A DNA stretch of 64,000 bases, taken from assembly GCF_000757725.1 (NCBI RefSeq), contig NZ_JJMU01000021.1, positions 124,001 to 188,000 on the forward strand. The letters run 5' to 3'. Under the pieces are notes generated by a model that saw only the letters and a list, made by a program, of their open reading frames with translations, was not told the origin of the DNA and ran no database searches. This document shows positions 25,002 to 33,485 of this stretch, piece after piece. Position 1 is the stretch's first letter; every line of letters begins with the position of its first letter. This DNA comes from Sphingobacterium deserti (GTDB taxonomy: Bacteria > Bacteroidota > Bacteroidia > Sphingobacteriales > Sphingobacteriaceae). Both the position numbers and the translations under genes were made by a program.

Positions 25002-28000
25002 TTACAAGCTAAGGTTCAATCCAAACGTAAACGTTTTCGCCCTTGGGTAAGAGAAAAAGGTCACGTTTTGGCCAAATTTGTTATCGTCTCCTGTTGATGT
25101 ACTCTCCGGATCGTAGCCTTTAAAATCCTTTGAGGTGATTACCCAAGGATTGTTTGCACTAGCATAAACCCGTAAAGATGAAAGACCTAAACGCTGCGCC
25201 CAACTCGAATCAAAGGTATAGCCCAACTGTATTAAATTAAAACGCAAGAATGATCCATCAACAATCCAGGATGAATCCACACGTGTATCCTGGCCGGCAT
25301 GCCCATTGTTAGTCAAATAAATAGCTTGTTGCATAGTATTCGGGTTGGAACCATTGTATGCATCCGTTAGGATGTCACGCAAACCATTCGTGATACCAAA
25401 GCGGTCATAAGTAGAGTGGAAAAACTGTTGTAGCGTCTCTACACCGTATACTACTTGCATATCCACCGTCATATCAAACCCTTTATAGGCAAATGTATTG
25501 ATGAAACTTCCAGACCAATCTGGAATACCTTTGCCCAAAATCTCCTGATTAGCCGAACGGTTTGGTCTACCAATTTGATCTCTTGTGATTAATCCATTAT
25601 CAAAATCTTCCACCGTGAAAATACCATTCCGGCGGTATCCGTAAAAGCTATTCAAGTTTTCGCCGACCCGAATGATGCTATTGGGTGCGCCAACGAAGTT
25701 ATTCAATAGAATATCGGCATTGTCGTCTCCTAAGCGGATCACCTCATTTTTATTATAGTTCAAGTTCAGCGTAGACGTCCATTGGAAATTATCATTCCGC
25801 ACAGGGCTACCACTAATCATGATGTCCAGCCCTTTATTGTTAACAGCACCTATATTACGCATGACGAATTCAAAACCAGATGAATGAGGCAATGGGTCTT
25901 CCAGCAATAGATCCGTCGTTCTACGGTTATAATAAGAGATATCGAAGTTTAAACGGTTTTGAAACAACCCTAATTCAAAGCCAGCATCAATTGTCGCTGT
26001 TTTTTCCCATCGAAGGTCCGGATTAGGTAGAAATTGCAAATAAGAGTACGGTACACGTGTATTGTTTAATAACTGTGTGCCATTTAATGCTCGTGCGATG
26101 GCTTGGTATGGACTGATCTCGGAGTTACCCGTGATACCGAAGCTGCTGCGCAGTTTCAAATTGCTCAACCAAGAGACATCTTCCAAGAACGATTCCTTGG
26201 ATGCAATCCAAGCCAGACCAGCAGACGGGAAGAACGCAAATTTATTATTAGCGCCAAATCTGGATGATCCATCATAACGACCCGTCACCGTAGCGGTATA
26301 TTTATCGTTTAAGGTATAGGATGCCCGCATAAAGTATGAGTTCATTGCCCAACGATCATATGCAGATTCGGGAGCTTGCGGTATAGAACCCGCTGCCATA
26401 TTGTTCCACTTAAAAAAGTCGCTAGTAAAGCCTTCGGTACGGTTGAAACTGAAATCGCGTGTGCGCTCCTGCCAAGACAAACCTGCCATTGCGTTAATAC
26501 GATGATTACCGAAATCTTTATTGTATGTTAAGTATGTTTCCTGTTGCCAATAGAAGGTATCTTCGTTTTCAATCTCGGCCCAGCCATTTGGACGAGAAAT
26601 ATTATGCAGCAATATGGAAGAATATCCTCGGTACTGTCTTCGTTGCTTATCCACACCATACTGTGTTTTTAGATCAAGCCCATCAGCCAAGTGAAAAGTC
26701 AAAGCAGCATTACCAAAAATCTGGGTGTTTGCGCGTTGTCTTTCTTGAAGGTCTAAAATAGCGGCTGGATTGGACATCCCTTCAAAACCCAACACCCCGT
26801 TAATAGTAGATGAACCGGCAAAAGAATAAGCGCCGCTCCCTGGTTCGTAAACCGGCAGCCAAGGCAGCATCTCAATCATGGTACGACGCGCTTCCTGTCC
26901 ACCTCCATCTTCCGGAGTAAACCTTCCCCAGGTATGGTTAGCAGTCAAGTTAACACTAGCAGAAAGCCATTCTTTCACTTTGGTATCATAGGCCAGCTTA
27001 CCGTTTAAACGCTTATTAAAGGTATTATTCACAATACCCTGTTGATCGGTATAGTTGATGAAAGCGCCCATCGAAGAGTTCTCATCCCCTTGTTGAATAT
27101 TCAACTGATGGTTTTGCGAGACAGCTGTACGTGTGGCTTCACGCTGCCAATCTGTATTAAACAAAGGATTTCCGTTTTGATCAAAGTAATTAGGGTCGTT
27201 AAACCAATCTCTTCTGTCCAAAGACCAGGGCTGCCATAGCGGATCTCGACCTTTTAAAAAGTCAGCTTGCCATCTATTTTCATTTTCCAAACCAATCATA
27301 AAGGCATCCACCCATTCGTTGGCATCTAAAAGATCCATGTAGCGTTGGGGCGAGCTTACACTTGTGGATCCTTGGTAACTTATATTGCGGCCACCATCCT
27401 TAGAACCACGCTTCGTTGTCACTAAGATTACCCCATTTGCACCGCGCGCACCATAAATAGCGGCAGATGATGCATCTTTCAATACCTCCATACGCTCGAT
27501 ATCGTTCGGGTTGAGCAAGTGGAAATTTTCCATCACCACTCCATCTACTACGTAAAGCGGGTTAGAAGCAGAGTTGATCGTAGCGGTACCACGGATCACC
27601 ACGCGGTTGGCGTAGGCACCTGGCTGGCTGGAGTTGGAATAGACGTTTACCCCGGCAGCCTGTCCGCGCAAGTTATCTAACGCACTGAAGCTTTGGTTCT
27701 TTATCATGTCCTGCCCTTTTACCATCGAAATGGAACCGGTTACATCCGATTTACGCATCGTACCGTAACCTACTACAACAACTTCATCCAACGATTCGCC
27801 ATCCGCTGTTAACGGGAAATCCACATTCGCCGTTCCCACAGGCAATTCCAGCGATTTATAGCCTAAAAAGCTACTCACCAAGATTTGACCTTCCGATGCC
27901 TGAATGCTGTAAGTACCGTCTTCCGCAGTTTGTGTCGCCGTGGTTGTACCGCGAACCGTGATTGTTGCCCCGGCGATCGGTTCGCCTGTTGCGGCATCGG

Positions 28001-28163
28001 TTACGCGTCCGTTGACCGTCTGCTGCTTGGAAAGCGTAGTAGAGGGGAGCGTGTTGTGCAAAATCCCGTTGGCATAGGTGTGACCATAACTGGTCGCCAA
28101 CACGGCTAAAGAGAACGCGCAGAGTGCCCCCTTAGATGCCTTTAATTTGTCAATGTTCCACAT
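25002..28163 (-). CDS. SusC/RagA-family TonB-dependent outer-membrane receptor
   Basis: A 1053-residue TonB-dependent channel that, with the SusD next to it, imports an oligosaccharide or similar ligand. The domains in order are: a signal region starting at ATG 28163 (MWNIDKLKASKGALCAFSLA), a carboxypeptidase-D-like regulatory domain (VNGRVTDAATGEPIAGATIT), the TonB-box/plug with SLDEVVVVGYGTMRKSDVTG and NPLYVVDGVVMENF plus DIERMEVLKDASSAAIYGAR, then the 22-strand barrel ending in FTFGLNLSL. The frame runs 15 codons further to 28208 but that extension is not signal-like. No sigma/anti-sigma pair or hybrid sensor lies beside it, so its regulator is elsewhere. Confidence 0.94.
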   Translation of the reverse strand: MWNIDKLKASKGALCAFSLAVLATSYGHTYANGILHNTLPSTTLSKQQTVNGRVTDAATGEPIAGATITVRGTTTATQTAEDGTYSIQASEGQILVSSFLGYKSLELPVGTANVDFPLTADGESLDEVVVVGYGTMRKSDVTGSISMVKGQDMIKNQSFSALDNLRGQAAGVNVYSNSSQPGAYANRVVIRGTATINSASNPLYVVDGVVMENFHLLNPNDIERMEVLKDASSAAIYGARGANGVILVTTKRGSKDGGRNISYQGSTSVSSPQRYMDLLDANEWVDAFMIGLENENRWQADFLKGRDPLWQPWSLDRRDWFNDPNYFDQNGNPLFNTDWQREATRTAVSQNHQLNIQQGDENSSMGAFINYTDQQGIVNNTFNKRLNGKLAYDTKVKEWLSASVNLTANHTWGRFTPEDGGGQEARRTMIEMLPWLPVYEPGSGAYSFAGSSTINGVLGFEGMSNPAAILDLQERQRANTQIFGNAALTFHLADGLDLKTQYGVDKQRRQYRGYSSILLHNISRPNGWAEIENEDTFYWQQETYLTYNKDFGNHRINAMAGLSWQERTRDFSFNRTEGFTSDFFKWNNMAAGSIPQAPESAYDRWAMNSYFMRASYTLNDKYTATVTGRYDGSSRFGANNKFAFFPSAGLAWIASKESFLEDVSWLSNLKLRSSFGITGNSEISPYQAIARALNGTQLLNNTRVPYSYLQFLPNPDLRWEKTATIDAGFELGLFQNRLNFDISYYNRRTTDLLLEDPLPHSSGFEFVMRNIGAVNNKGLDIMISGSPVRNDNFQWTSTLNLNYNKNEVIRLGDDNADILLNNFVGAPNSIIRVGENLNSFYGYRRNGIFTVEDFDNGLITRDQIGRPNRSANQEILGKGIPDWSGSFINTFAYKGFDMTVDMQVVYGVETLQQFFHSTYDRFGITNGLRDILTDAYNGSNPNTMQQAIYLTNNGHAGQDTRVDSSWIVDGSFLRFNLIQLGYTFDSSWAQRLGLSSLRVYASANNPWVITSKDFKGYDPESTSTGDDNKFGQNVTFFSYPRAKTFTFGLNLSL

Positions 28164-28529
28164 AAATTTAATGTTTGTAAAATGTAGTCTAGCCTGCCGA
28201 TTTACCAATTGGCGTTAATCCGGAACATCTTCCAGGGAAAAGGGAAATGTCCAGACAAACGGGTTTAAATCAGTATAACGTTAACACTAATTAACACATT
28301 AAATTTGAATAACAAAAAGTTTAAATAATGTTTTTTTTAAACTTTAAACCTTTTAGTGTTTCTGCTAAAACGTTATTAGCAATGTAAATTCGGGGGGTAC
28401 GTACCACGCAAAGCACATTTTAAAGACAAATATTTCAAATATTATGATGTAATTTATGGAAAGTGCTAAAATAAAAAGATGCTTGAACGTAACCGCTCAA
28501 GCATCTTTTATCGACCTGAAAATGGTAGT
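28164..28529. other. Intergenic region between GMC oxidoreductase and susC
   Basis: About 366 bp. It contains the terminator at 28474-28509 and an A/T-rich stretch with long A and T runs (28310-28350). I looked for CAAAnnTA (minus-strand TAnnTTTG) before susC and found no exact match. GGTACGTACC-type symmetry is present near 28400. No ORF is convincing. Confidence 0.45.
28470..28509 (-). terminator. Terminator of the GMC oxidoreductase unit
   Basis: On the minus strand AAAAGATGCTTGA pairs with TCAAGCATCTTTT (arms 28497-28509 and 28474-28486), 10-base loop, followed by a T-rich TTATTTTAGC. It lies 21 bp beyond the stop of the gene ending at 28530. Confidence 0.8.
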
Positions 28530-30245
28530 TTAAATATTTCCTTTTTTCATTTGCTCCACCGCATAGTCTACCGACCGTGCAGAAAAAGCCATATAGGTAA
28601 GCGATGGATTTTGTGTTGATGTAGAAGTCATACTTGCGCCGTCGGTCACGAAAACATTGGGGACAGCATGTAATTGATTCCATCCGTTAAGCACGGAAGT
28701 TTTCGGATCTTTACCCATACGCGCACCGCCCATCTCGTGGATGTCCAACCCTGGTGGCTGCCAACGGTCGTCACGACGGACGTTACTGAAACCCGCTTCA
28801 ACAAACATCTCTTCCAGCGTATCGAGATAGTCTTTTTTCATCTTGGCATCATTCTCATCATAATCGATAGAAATCTTTAACAATGGAATACCCCATTGAT
28901 CTTTTTGCTGCTCATCCAACGCAACGTAGTTGGATGCTTTTGGGATCGTTTCCCCCATCATATGCGACCCGACGGTCCAATTGCCCAATTCCGGATTTAA
29001 GAGAGAGCTTTTCAAGTCTTCACCTAAACCAGATCGATCAGACTTAGCCGACCGATAAGCACCAAAGCCCGCGGCATAGCCCCGAAGATAGTCTGTTTCC
29101 TGCTTATGCAAATTGCGGAACCGGGGTATATAGCCCCCTCCTGCCGGATTGCGACCTTCCGTTTTAAAATCTAGGAGCCCTTCATACTCGCCATAAATGC
29201 GGGCGCTGTAATTATGAAATGCGACGTATTTCCCTAAGGTCCCACTATCATTTCCAAGACCATCTGGAAACCGATCAGAACGTGAGTTCAATAAAATTAA
29301 ATTGGTATTGATTGCGGCAGCGTTCACAAAAATGAGCTTTGCATAAAAGTCCATTTCCTCCTTGGTATTCCGGTCAATCACTTTCACCCCTATCGCTCTT
29401 CCTTTCTTATCATCATAAAGAATAGAATGCACAACCGAATCAGGGCGTAGCGTCATATTACCAGTTTTCGCTGCCCAAGGCAGGGTGGACGCATTGGAAC
29501 TAAAATAACCACCAAATGGACAACCTCGCTGGCAAAGCGTCCGATTTTGGCACTGCGTTCTACCTTGTTGTATATGAATAGGCTGTGGCTTCGAGATATG
29601 GGCACAGCGTGCTGAAATAACTTTCCGTTGCGGATATTTCGATTCTACTTGCTGCTTAAAATACTTTTCTACTACATTTAAAGGGTAGCCGGGAAGAAAC
29701 TCACCGTCTGGGAGTTCCGGTAGGCCATCCCGATCGCCGGATATACCAGCGAAGCGCTCCACGTAATCATACCAAGGTTTAAGATCTGCGTAGCGAATAG
29801 GCCAATCGACCGCGAAACCATCCCGCGCAGGTCCCTCAAAATCGAAATCTGACCACCGCTGCGTTTGGCGCGCCCATAGCAAAGACTTTCCGCCCACTTG
29901 GTAGCCACGAATCCAGTCAAAGGGTTTTTCCTGTACATAAGGGTGCTCCTTGTCCTTCAAAAAAAAATGAGCCGCATCTTCATGGAAAGCATAGCAACGA
30001 CTCACGATGGGATTTTCCTGTTGAACCTTATAAGGCATCTCGCCCCGGTGTTCAAATTCCCAAGGATACATATTCGTCGTGGGGTAATCCTTCACGTGTT
30101 GCACATCACGACCGCGCTCTAGCACCAAAGTCTTTAAGCCACGCTCCGTCAACTCCTTGGCAGACCATCCACCGCTTATCCCCGAGCCGATAACGATCGC
30201 ATCGTAGGTTCTATCTTTTTCCGAGTCTATATTTAAATTCGCCAT
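28530..30245 (-). CDS. GMC-family FAD-dependent oxidoreductase
   Basis: A 571-residue flavoprotein with the Rossmann FAD motif DAIVIGSGISGGWSAKEL (about 14-31) and the C-terminal GMC signature region including HEMGGARMGKDP and TSTSTQNPSLTYMAF. A cysteine-rich loop (QCQNRTLCQRGCPFGG, about 230) is found in the gluconate-2-dehydrogenase/glucoside-3-dehydrogenase type. There is no signal peptide of its own; the neighbouring small subunit carries a twin-arginine/lipoprotein signal, suggesting hitch-hiker export. The likely reaction is oxidation of a sugar or polyol hydroxyl in the periplasm, perhaps at C3. No cytochrome c partner is adjacent. Confidence 0.86.
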   Translation of the reverse strand: MANLNIDSEKDRTYDAIVIGSGISGGWSAKELTERGLKTLVLERGRDVQHVKDYPTTNMYPWEFEHRGEMPYKVQQENPIVSRCYAFHEDAAHFFLKDKEHPYVQEKPFDWIRGYQVGGKSLLWARQTQRWSDFDFEGPARDGFAVDWPIRYADLKPWYDYVERFAGISGDRDGLPELPDGEFLPGYPLNVVEKYFKQQVESKYPQRKVISARCAHISKPQPIHIQQGRTQCQNRTLCQRGCPFGGYFSSNASTLPWAAKTGNMTLRPDSVVHSILYDDKKGRAIGVKVIDRNTKEEMDFYAKLIFVNAAAINTNLILLNSRSDRFPDGLGNDSGTLGKYVAFHNYSARIYGEYEGLLDFKTEGRNPAGGGYIPRFRNLHKQETDYLRGYAAGFGAYRSAKSDRSGLGEDLKSSLLNPELGNWTVGSHMMGETIPKASNYVALDEQQKDQWGIPLLKISIDYDENDAKMKKDYLDTLEEMFVEAGFSNVRRDDRWQPPGLDIHEMGGARMGKDPKTSVLNGWNQLHAVPNVFVTDGASMTSTSTQNPSLTYMAFSARSVDYAVEQMKKGNI

Positions 30246-30247
30246 TC

Positions 30248-30727
30248 TTAACCGTTCACCTTTACCGCTCCATTGTATCGACCAGGAACCAATTCGTAAA
30301 TAATCTTGTTCTTCATCACATATTCCGAGTTTAGATAACCCTGAATGGTTCGTTGCTTGAGAATTTTCCCAAAGGCATCTTCTTCACTCAGCTGCTTTAA
30401 ATATGCCTGCACATCTTCCACAGACTTGCCCTTTAAGCCTTTGGCACTCTTCAGACCCGACAGGAACAGTTCCTGCTCTTCCGGACTATGGCAGTCATCT
30501 ACCATTTTCATCACGAATAAGTGGAGCTTAAGCTCTTTGGCACCTGGAGTATCTGTTTTAGGAATGATGCCGTCCACAATATCCGCCAGCAAAGCCTCGT
30601 CAGATGCCGACATCTTAATGGTGTTTAGTTCGATAGATGCTGCACTCCCGTCACTAGAACACGACGTGGCAATCATCATCCCCCCTGCCAAAACAAACAT
30701 CTGCCTGATGGCTGATCTTCTATCCAT
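30248..30727 (-). CDS. Gluconate 2-dehydrogenase subunit 3-like protein (Tat/lipoprotein signal)
   Basis: Small subunit of a membrane-anchored FAD dehydrogenase, 159 residues from ATG 30727. The N-terminus MDRRSAIRQMFVLAGG has the twin arginine, then a hydrophobic run and MIATSC, a lipobox. The mature part matches the gluconate_2-dh3 family (LADIVDGIIPKTDTPGA, VMKMVDDCHSPEEQ, LKQRTIQGYLNSEYV). The ORF extends 20 codons upstream to 30787, but that part is not signal-like. Stop and next start are 2 bp apart, so it is co-translated with the GMC oxidoreductase. Confidence 0.85.
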   Translation of the reverse strand: MDRRSAIRQMFVLAGGMMIATSCSSDGSAASIELNTIKMSASDEALLADIVDGIIPKTDTPGAKELKLHLFVMKMVDDCHSPEEQELFLSGLKSAKGLKGKSVEDVQAYLKQLSEEDAFGKILKQRTIQGYLNSEYVMKNKIIYELVPGRYNGAVKVNG

Positions 30728-30831
30728 ACCTTTGCTGTAGTTTAAATGTCTAAAATTAATAATAATTAGTCGTTCGTTAAAGCGCACATACTGGCTTAAT
30801 GACTTCTCTGTTTCGTAAACATTTAAGAGAA

Positions 30832-30858
30832 AGCTTTTTAGATAATTGTCAAAAAGCT
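30832..30858 (-). terminator. Possible weak terminator after mazF
   Basis: AGCTTTTT (30832-30839) and AAAAAGCT (30851-30858) form a perfect 8-bp inverted repeat with an 11-base loop, 15 bp past the mazF stop on the minus strand. The stem is A/T-rich. Confidence 0.35.
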
Positions 30859-30872
30859 ATACATCTTGCTGA

Positions 30873-31187
30873 TTACAGCTCAAACATTTCAATCAATACT
30901 CGACAAATTTTTAACTGAGTAGACGAATCTAAAACTGCCATCTTCTTCAGCAGCCGCTTTTGGTCAACCGCTCTAATTTGATCTAAACAGACTTGAGACA
31001 ACTTATCCGCTACCGTACACTTGATACGCGAAGGATAATTGCGGATGGTGGTAGTGAGCGGTGCTATAATAGCTGTATCAAGTGTCTTGTTAAGAACATC
31101 GGGACTTACGATTACACAGGGACGAATCTTATTAATTTCTCTACCTAACGTTGGATTTAAATCTACCCAGTAAACATCAAACCGCAT
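30873..31187 (-). CDS. mazF: MazF/PemK-type endoribonuclease toxin
   Basis: A 104-residue toxin that cuts mRNA at short motifs. It has the MazF hallmarks: N-terminal MRFDVYWVDLNPTLGREI, then KIRPCVIVSPDVLN, APLTTTIRNYPSR, and LDQIRAVDQKRLLKKMAVLD, where Arg of the QIRAVDxxR segment is catalytic in the family. The preferred ATG at 31187 overlaps the mazE stop as TGATG, the usual tight coupling. A longer frame to 31202 is unlikely. The antitoxin is directly upstream. Cleavage specificity cannot be predicted. Confidence 0.92.
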   Translation of the reverse strand: MRFDVYWVDLNPTLGREINKIRPCVIVSPDVLNKTLDTAIIAPLTTTIRNYPSRIKCTVADKLSQVCLDQIRAVDQKRLLKKMAVLDSSTQLKICRVLIEMFEL

Positions 31188-31441
31188 CACTCCCACGCCC
31201 AATCCTCCCGATCAAACTTATTTTCCAACTCTTCCGGAAAGAATCGCTCCTCTTCCTCCTTTGCTTGCATAATCATTTCACCCCAATCCTCGCGCGGTAA
31301 TCTCGCCTTCTCAATGACTATTTTACCTTGCTGACTTGTGATAACAACGCGATCCGTCTCTTTCATTTCTGTCGCGGCAAGAATTGATTTTGACAGGATC
31401 ACTCCCAAGGAATTTCCTATCTTTTTGATCTTCGTTTCCAT
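31187..31441 (-). CDS. mazE: MazE/AbrB-type antitoxin
   Basis: An 84-residue antitoxin. The N-terminal swapped-hairpin DNA-binding domain METKIKKIGNSLGVILSKSI is the standard MazE/SpoVT-AbrB start. The acidic C-terminus (AKEEEERFFPEELENKF) is the part that would bind and neutralise MazF. Its promoter region contains GTTATAAC palindromes that are likely autoregulatory operators. Confidence 0.92.
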   Translation of the reverse strand: METKIKKIGNSLGVILSKSILAATEMKETDRVVITSQQGKIVIEKARLPREDWGEMIMQAKEEEERFFPEELENKFDREDWAWE

Positions 31442-31449
31442 ACCTTTAT

Positions 31450-31489
31450 GTTATAACCAAAGTTAGCACATTGTAATAACATCTGCAAA
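31450..31489 (-). promoter_or_regulatory. mazEF promoter with operator-like palindrome
   Basis: On the minus strand TTTG (31489-31486), a 20-base spacer and TAACTTTG (31465-31458) match the Bacteroidota consensus exactly. Between the -7 box and the start codon is the perfect palindrome GTTATAAC (31450-31457), and GTTA...TAAC (31462-31465/31477-31480) spans the -7 element. These are good candidates for MazE/MazEF binding. Confidence 0.65.
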
Positions 31490-31673
31490 TATTCCGGAGC
31501 GATCACAAATAAGCACCTAACGTACAAGCCTCGAAAGCGCAATCGCTTTTGATGGCGATAAGTTTGTTAGAAAAAGAACATAGATCCATTTCGAAAGATA
31601 TAATAATAGGTTCGGTATCATCACGGATAGCAAATCGCTATTGGGCGACAAGAGCTTAGTTACGTCAAAACCG

Positions 31674-32324
31674 TTACAACAAAATCTCGCGCACCGCAGC
31701 TAAATCATCTAGCATAAACTCCGCTGCTGACAATCGCGCCCGCTCCACCTCTTGGCGTGAGACGGCAATACAGCTTAATCCGGCACCATGAGCCGCTTTT
31801 AACCCTGTCGAGGTGTCTTCAATGGCGACAATTTCGTTGGCTGGTAGCTTCATAGATTCAATAGCCAACGTATAGGGTTCCGGGTTTGGCTTCGGATGCT
31901 CCACCCGCTCGCGGGTAATGAAAAACTCAAAAAAGCCCAACAAGCCATGATGTCCTAAAACCGTATCGACGGTCGTTTGGTAGCTGGAAGTCACTAAGGC
32001 TATACGTTTTCCAGACTGCTGTAAATCTTCCAAAATTTCCTTCGCATACGGCATAAGCGCTATCGTTCGCATATCTGCTCGGGCATAAGCTGCTCGGGTT
32101 TCCTGCCACATAAATTCATCCGTCGTTTCGATACCCCACTGCTCCTTCAAGAAGTGCACATTCCGAACAAGCGTGTGCCCCGCAAAAAATGTAAGCCAAT
32201 CCTCAAAATCGATCTCAAGATCAAAATTTTGCTGTAAGATTGGCTTCCAGTTGCTGTAGTAAAAATGTTCTGAATCTATTAATGTCCCATCTAAATCGAA
32301 AAGTACTGCTTGCACGTGTTTCAT
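31674..32324 (-). CDS. HAD-superfamily phosphatase (beta-phosphoglucomutase/DOG-phosphatase-like)
   Basis: A 216-residue subclass IA HAD hydrolase. Motif I is AVLFDLDGTLIDSE (Asp 9 nucleophile, Asp 11), motif II LVTSSYQ (about 110), the Lys of motif III in EHPKPNPEPY (about 145), and motif IV IVAIEDTSTGLKAAHGAG (about 167-184). The helical cap lies between motifs I and II (residues about 15-90). This matches sugar-phosphate phosphatases and beta-phosphoglucomutase relatives; a substrate cannot be assigned. Monocistronic. Confidence 0.85.
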   Translation of the reverse strand: MKHVQAVLFDLDGTLIDSEHFYYSNWKPILQQNFDLEIDFEDWLTFFAGHTLVRNVHFLKEQWGIETTDEFMWQETRAAYARADMRTIALMPYAKEILEDLQQSGKRIALVTSSYQTTVDTVLGHHGLLGFFEFFITRERVEHPKPNPEPYTLAIESMKLPANEIVAIEDTSTGLKAAHGAGLSCIAVSRQEVERARLSAAEFMLDDLAAVREILL

Positions 32325-32856
32325 CTTGTAAAAGTAACAGTATTTAAGAACATGGGCTAACCCTGAAGAGCAGTTCTACCATGAAAAATCTAGGATACAA
32401 CCAAATAATTTGATAAAGGCGGGTTAGAATAGTGTGAAGATACTAACGCGAGGGTGTTAATAGAACTTAACCTTGCTAACACCCTATAAAACCGCTACTA
32501 ATCGCGAGCAATATCCGAAGCAATGTATACTTAAAAGATTTGTCGGTTTGTAAAAGCTTATACATTTTGTTAAGTTTGTTAGATAGCAAATATGCACTAT
32601 GCATAGGGCGTCGATCATTTTTAATCACGCTTTTTATTATCGAAAAATCAACATTTTATGCCGCTAGCGGTTTATATGACCGTATGCCGTCAGTGAAGTA
32701 AGCTATTCATATTGCTAAATGTATAAACAAATAGACGTACTTCTTAGGGCATTTAAAAAAACAATTCATAACGATAAGCGCCTTTTGGTGTTTCGGATCA
32801 TACGCTGCATGGAATAATTTGCCAGAGCTTTATCACCTTTAAAGAAAACGATTACA
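32325..32856. other. Gene-free region between HAD phosphatase and FAH gene
   Basis: 532 bp containing AGGGTGTTA (32451-32459) paired with TAACACCCT (32477-32485), a 9-bp stem with 17-base loop and no T-run. The remainder is A/T-rich without an acceptable ORF; it must carry the divergent promoters for the flanking genes, but I see no exact -7 box. Confidence 0.5.
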
Positions 32857-33468
32857 ATGAAAATAATTGCTGTAGGAAGAAACTACGTAGACCACGCAAA
32901 AGAACTTAACAACCCGGTGCCGACCACACCGGTCATTTTTATGAAGCCGGACACGGCGCTTCTAAAGGATAACAAAGATTTTTACTACCCAGAATTTTCG
33001 AAAGATGTACATTACGAAGTAGAGCTCGTCATCCGGATCTGTAATGAAGGAAAACATGTCTCGCCCAAATTTGCGCATAAATACTATGATGCGATCGGCT
33101 TAGGCATTGACTTTACAGCCCGCGATATTCAGGCGCAGCATAAAGACAAAGGGCTGCCTTGGGAACTGGCAAAAGCCTTTGATCACTCGGCCGTGATCAG
33201 CCCTTTAATTCCTAAAGAGGAATTTTCTGATTTTAAAAACATAGCCTTCTCTATGCAGAAAAATGCAGAAGTCGTGCAAGCGGGCAATACGGCGGATATG
33301 ATTTTCGACTTCGAAACGCTCATCGTGTTTGTCTCGAAATACATCACCTTGCGAAAAGGTGACCTGATTTATACGGGCACGCCAGTTGGCGTAGGACCTA
33401 TTGCTATCGGCGATAAGTTTGACGGGTTTATAGGCGAACGTCCAATGTTCAGTTGCTCCATAAAATAA
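32857..33468 (+). CDS. Fumarylacetoacetate hydrolase-family protein
   Basis: A 203-residue FAH-fold enzyme of the FAHD1/YcgM-like small type, probably acting on acylpyruvates or oxaloacetate. It begins KIIAVGRNYVDHAKEL and has PVIFMKPDTALL, the metal-binding Glu pair in VHYEVELVIRI (about 69-79), GIDFTARDIQAQHK (about 87-100) with the following Asp, and GDLIYTGTPVGVGPI (about 169-183). The M23 peptidase gene follows 17 bp later on the same strand, but no functional link is evident. Confidence 0.88.
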   Translation: MKIIAVGRNYVDHAKELNNPVPTTPVIFMKPDTALLKDNKDFYYPEFSKDVHYEVELVIRICNEGKHVSPKFAHKYYDAIGLGIDFTARDIQAQHKDKGLPWELAKAFDHSAVISPLIPKEEFSDFKNIAFSMQKNAEVVQAGNTADMIFDFETLIVFVSKYITLRKGDLIYTGTPVGVGPIAIGDKFDGFIGERPMFSCSIK

Positions 33469-33485
33469 AAATCGTTTAACGTAGA

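Noticed and set aside
28435..28683. 82-residue minus-strand frame overlapping the GMC gene's 3' end
   Set aside because: It lies in another frame of the GMC coding region and contains the terminator hairpin; a shadow frame.
31490..31673. Fragment of a transposase or degenerate gene between mazE and the HAD gene
   Set aside because: No frame longer than a few dozen codons and no terminal repeats; only small AT-rich dyads.
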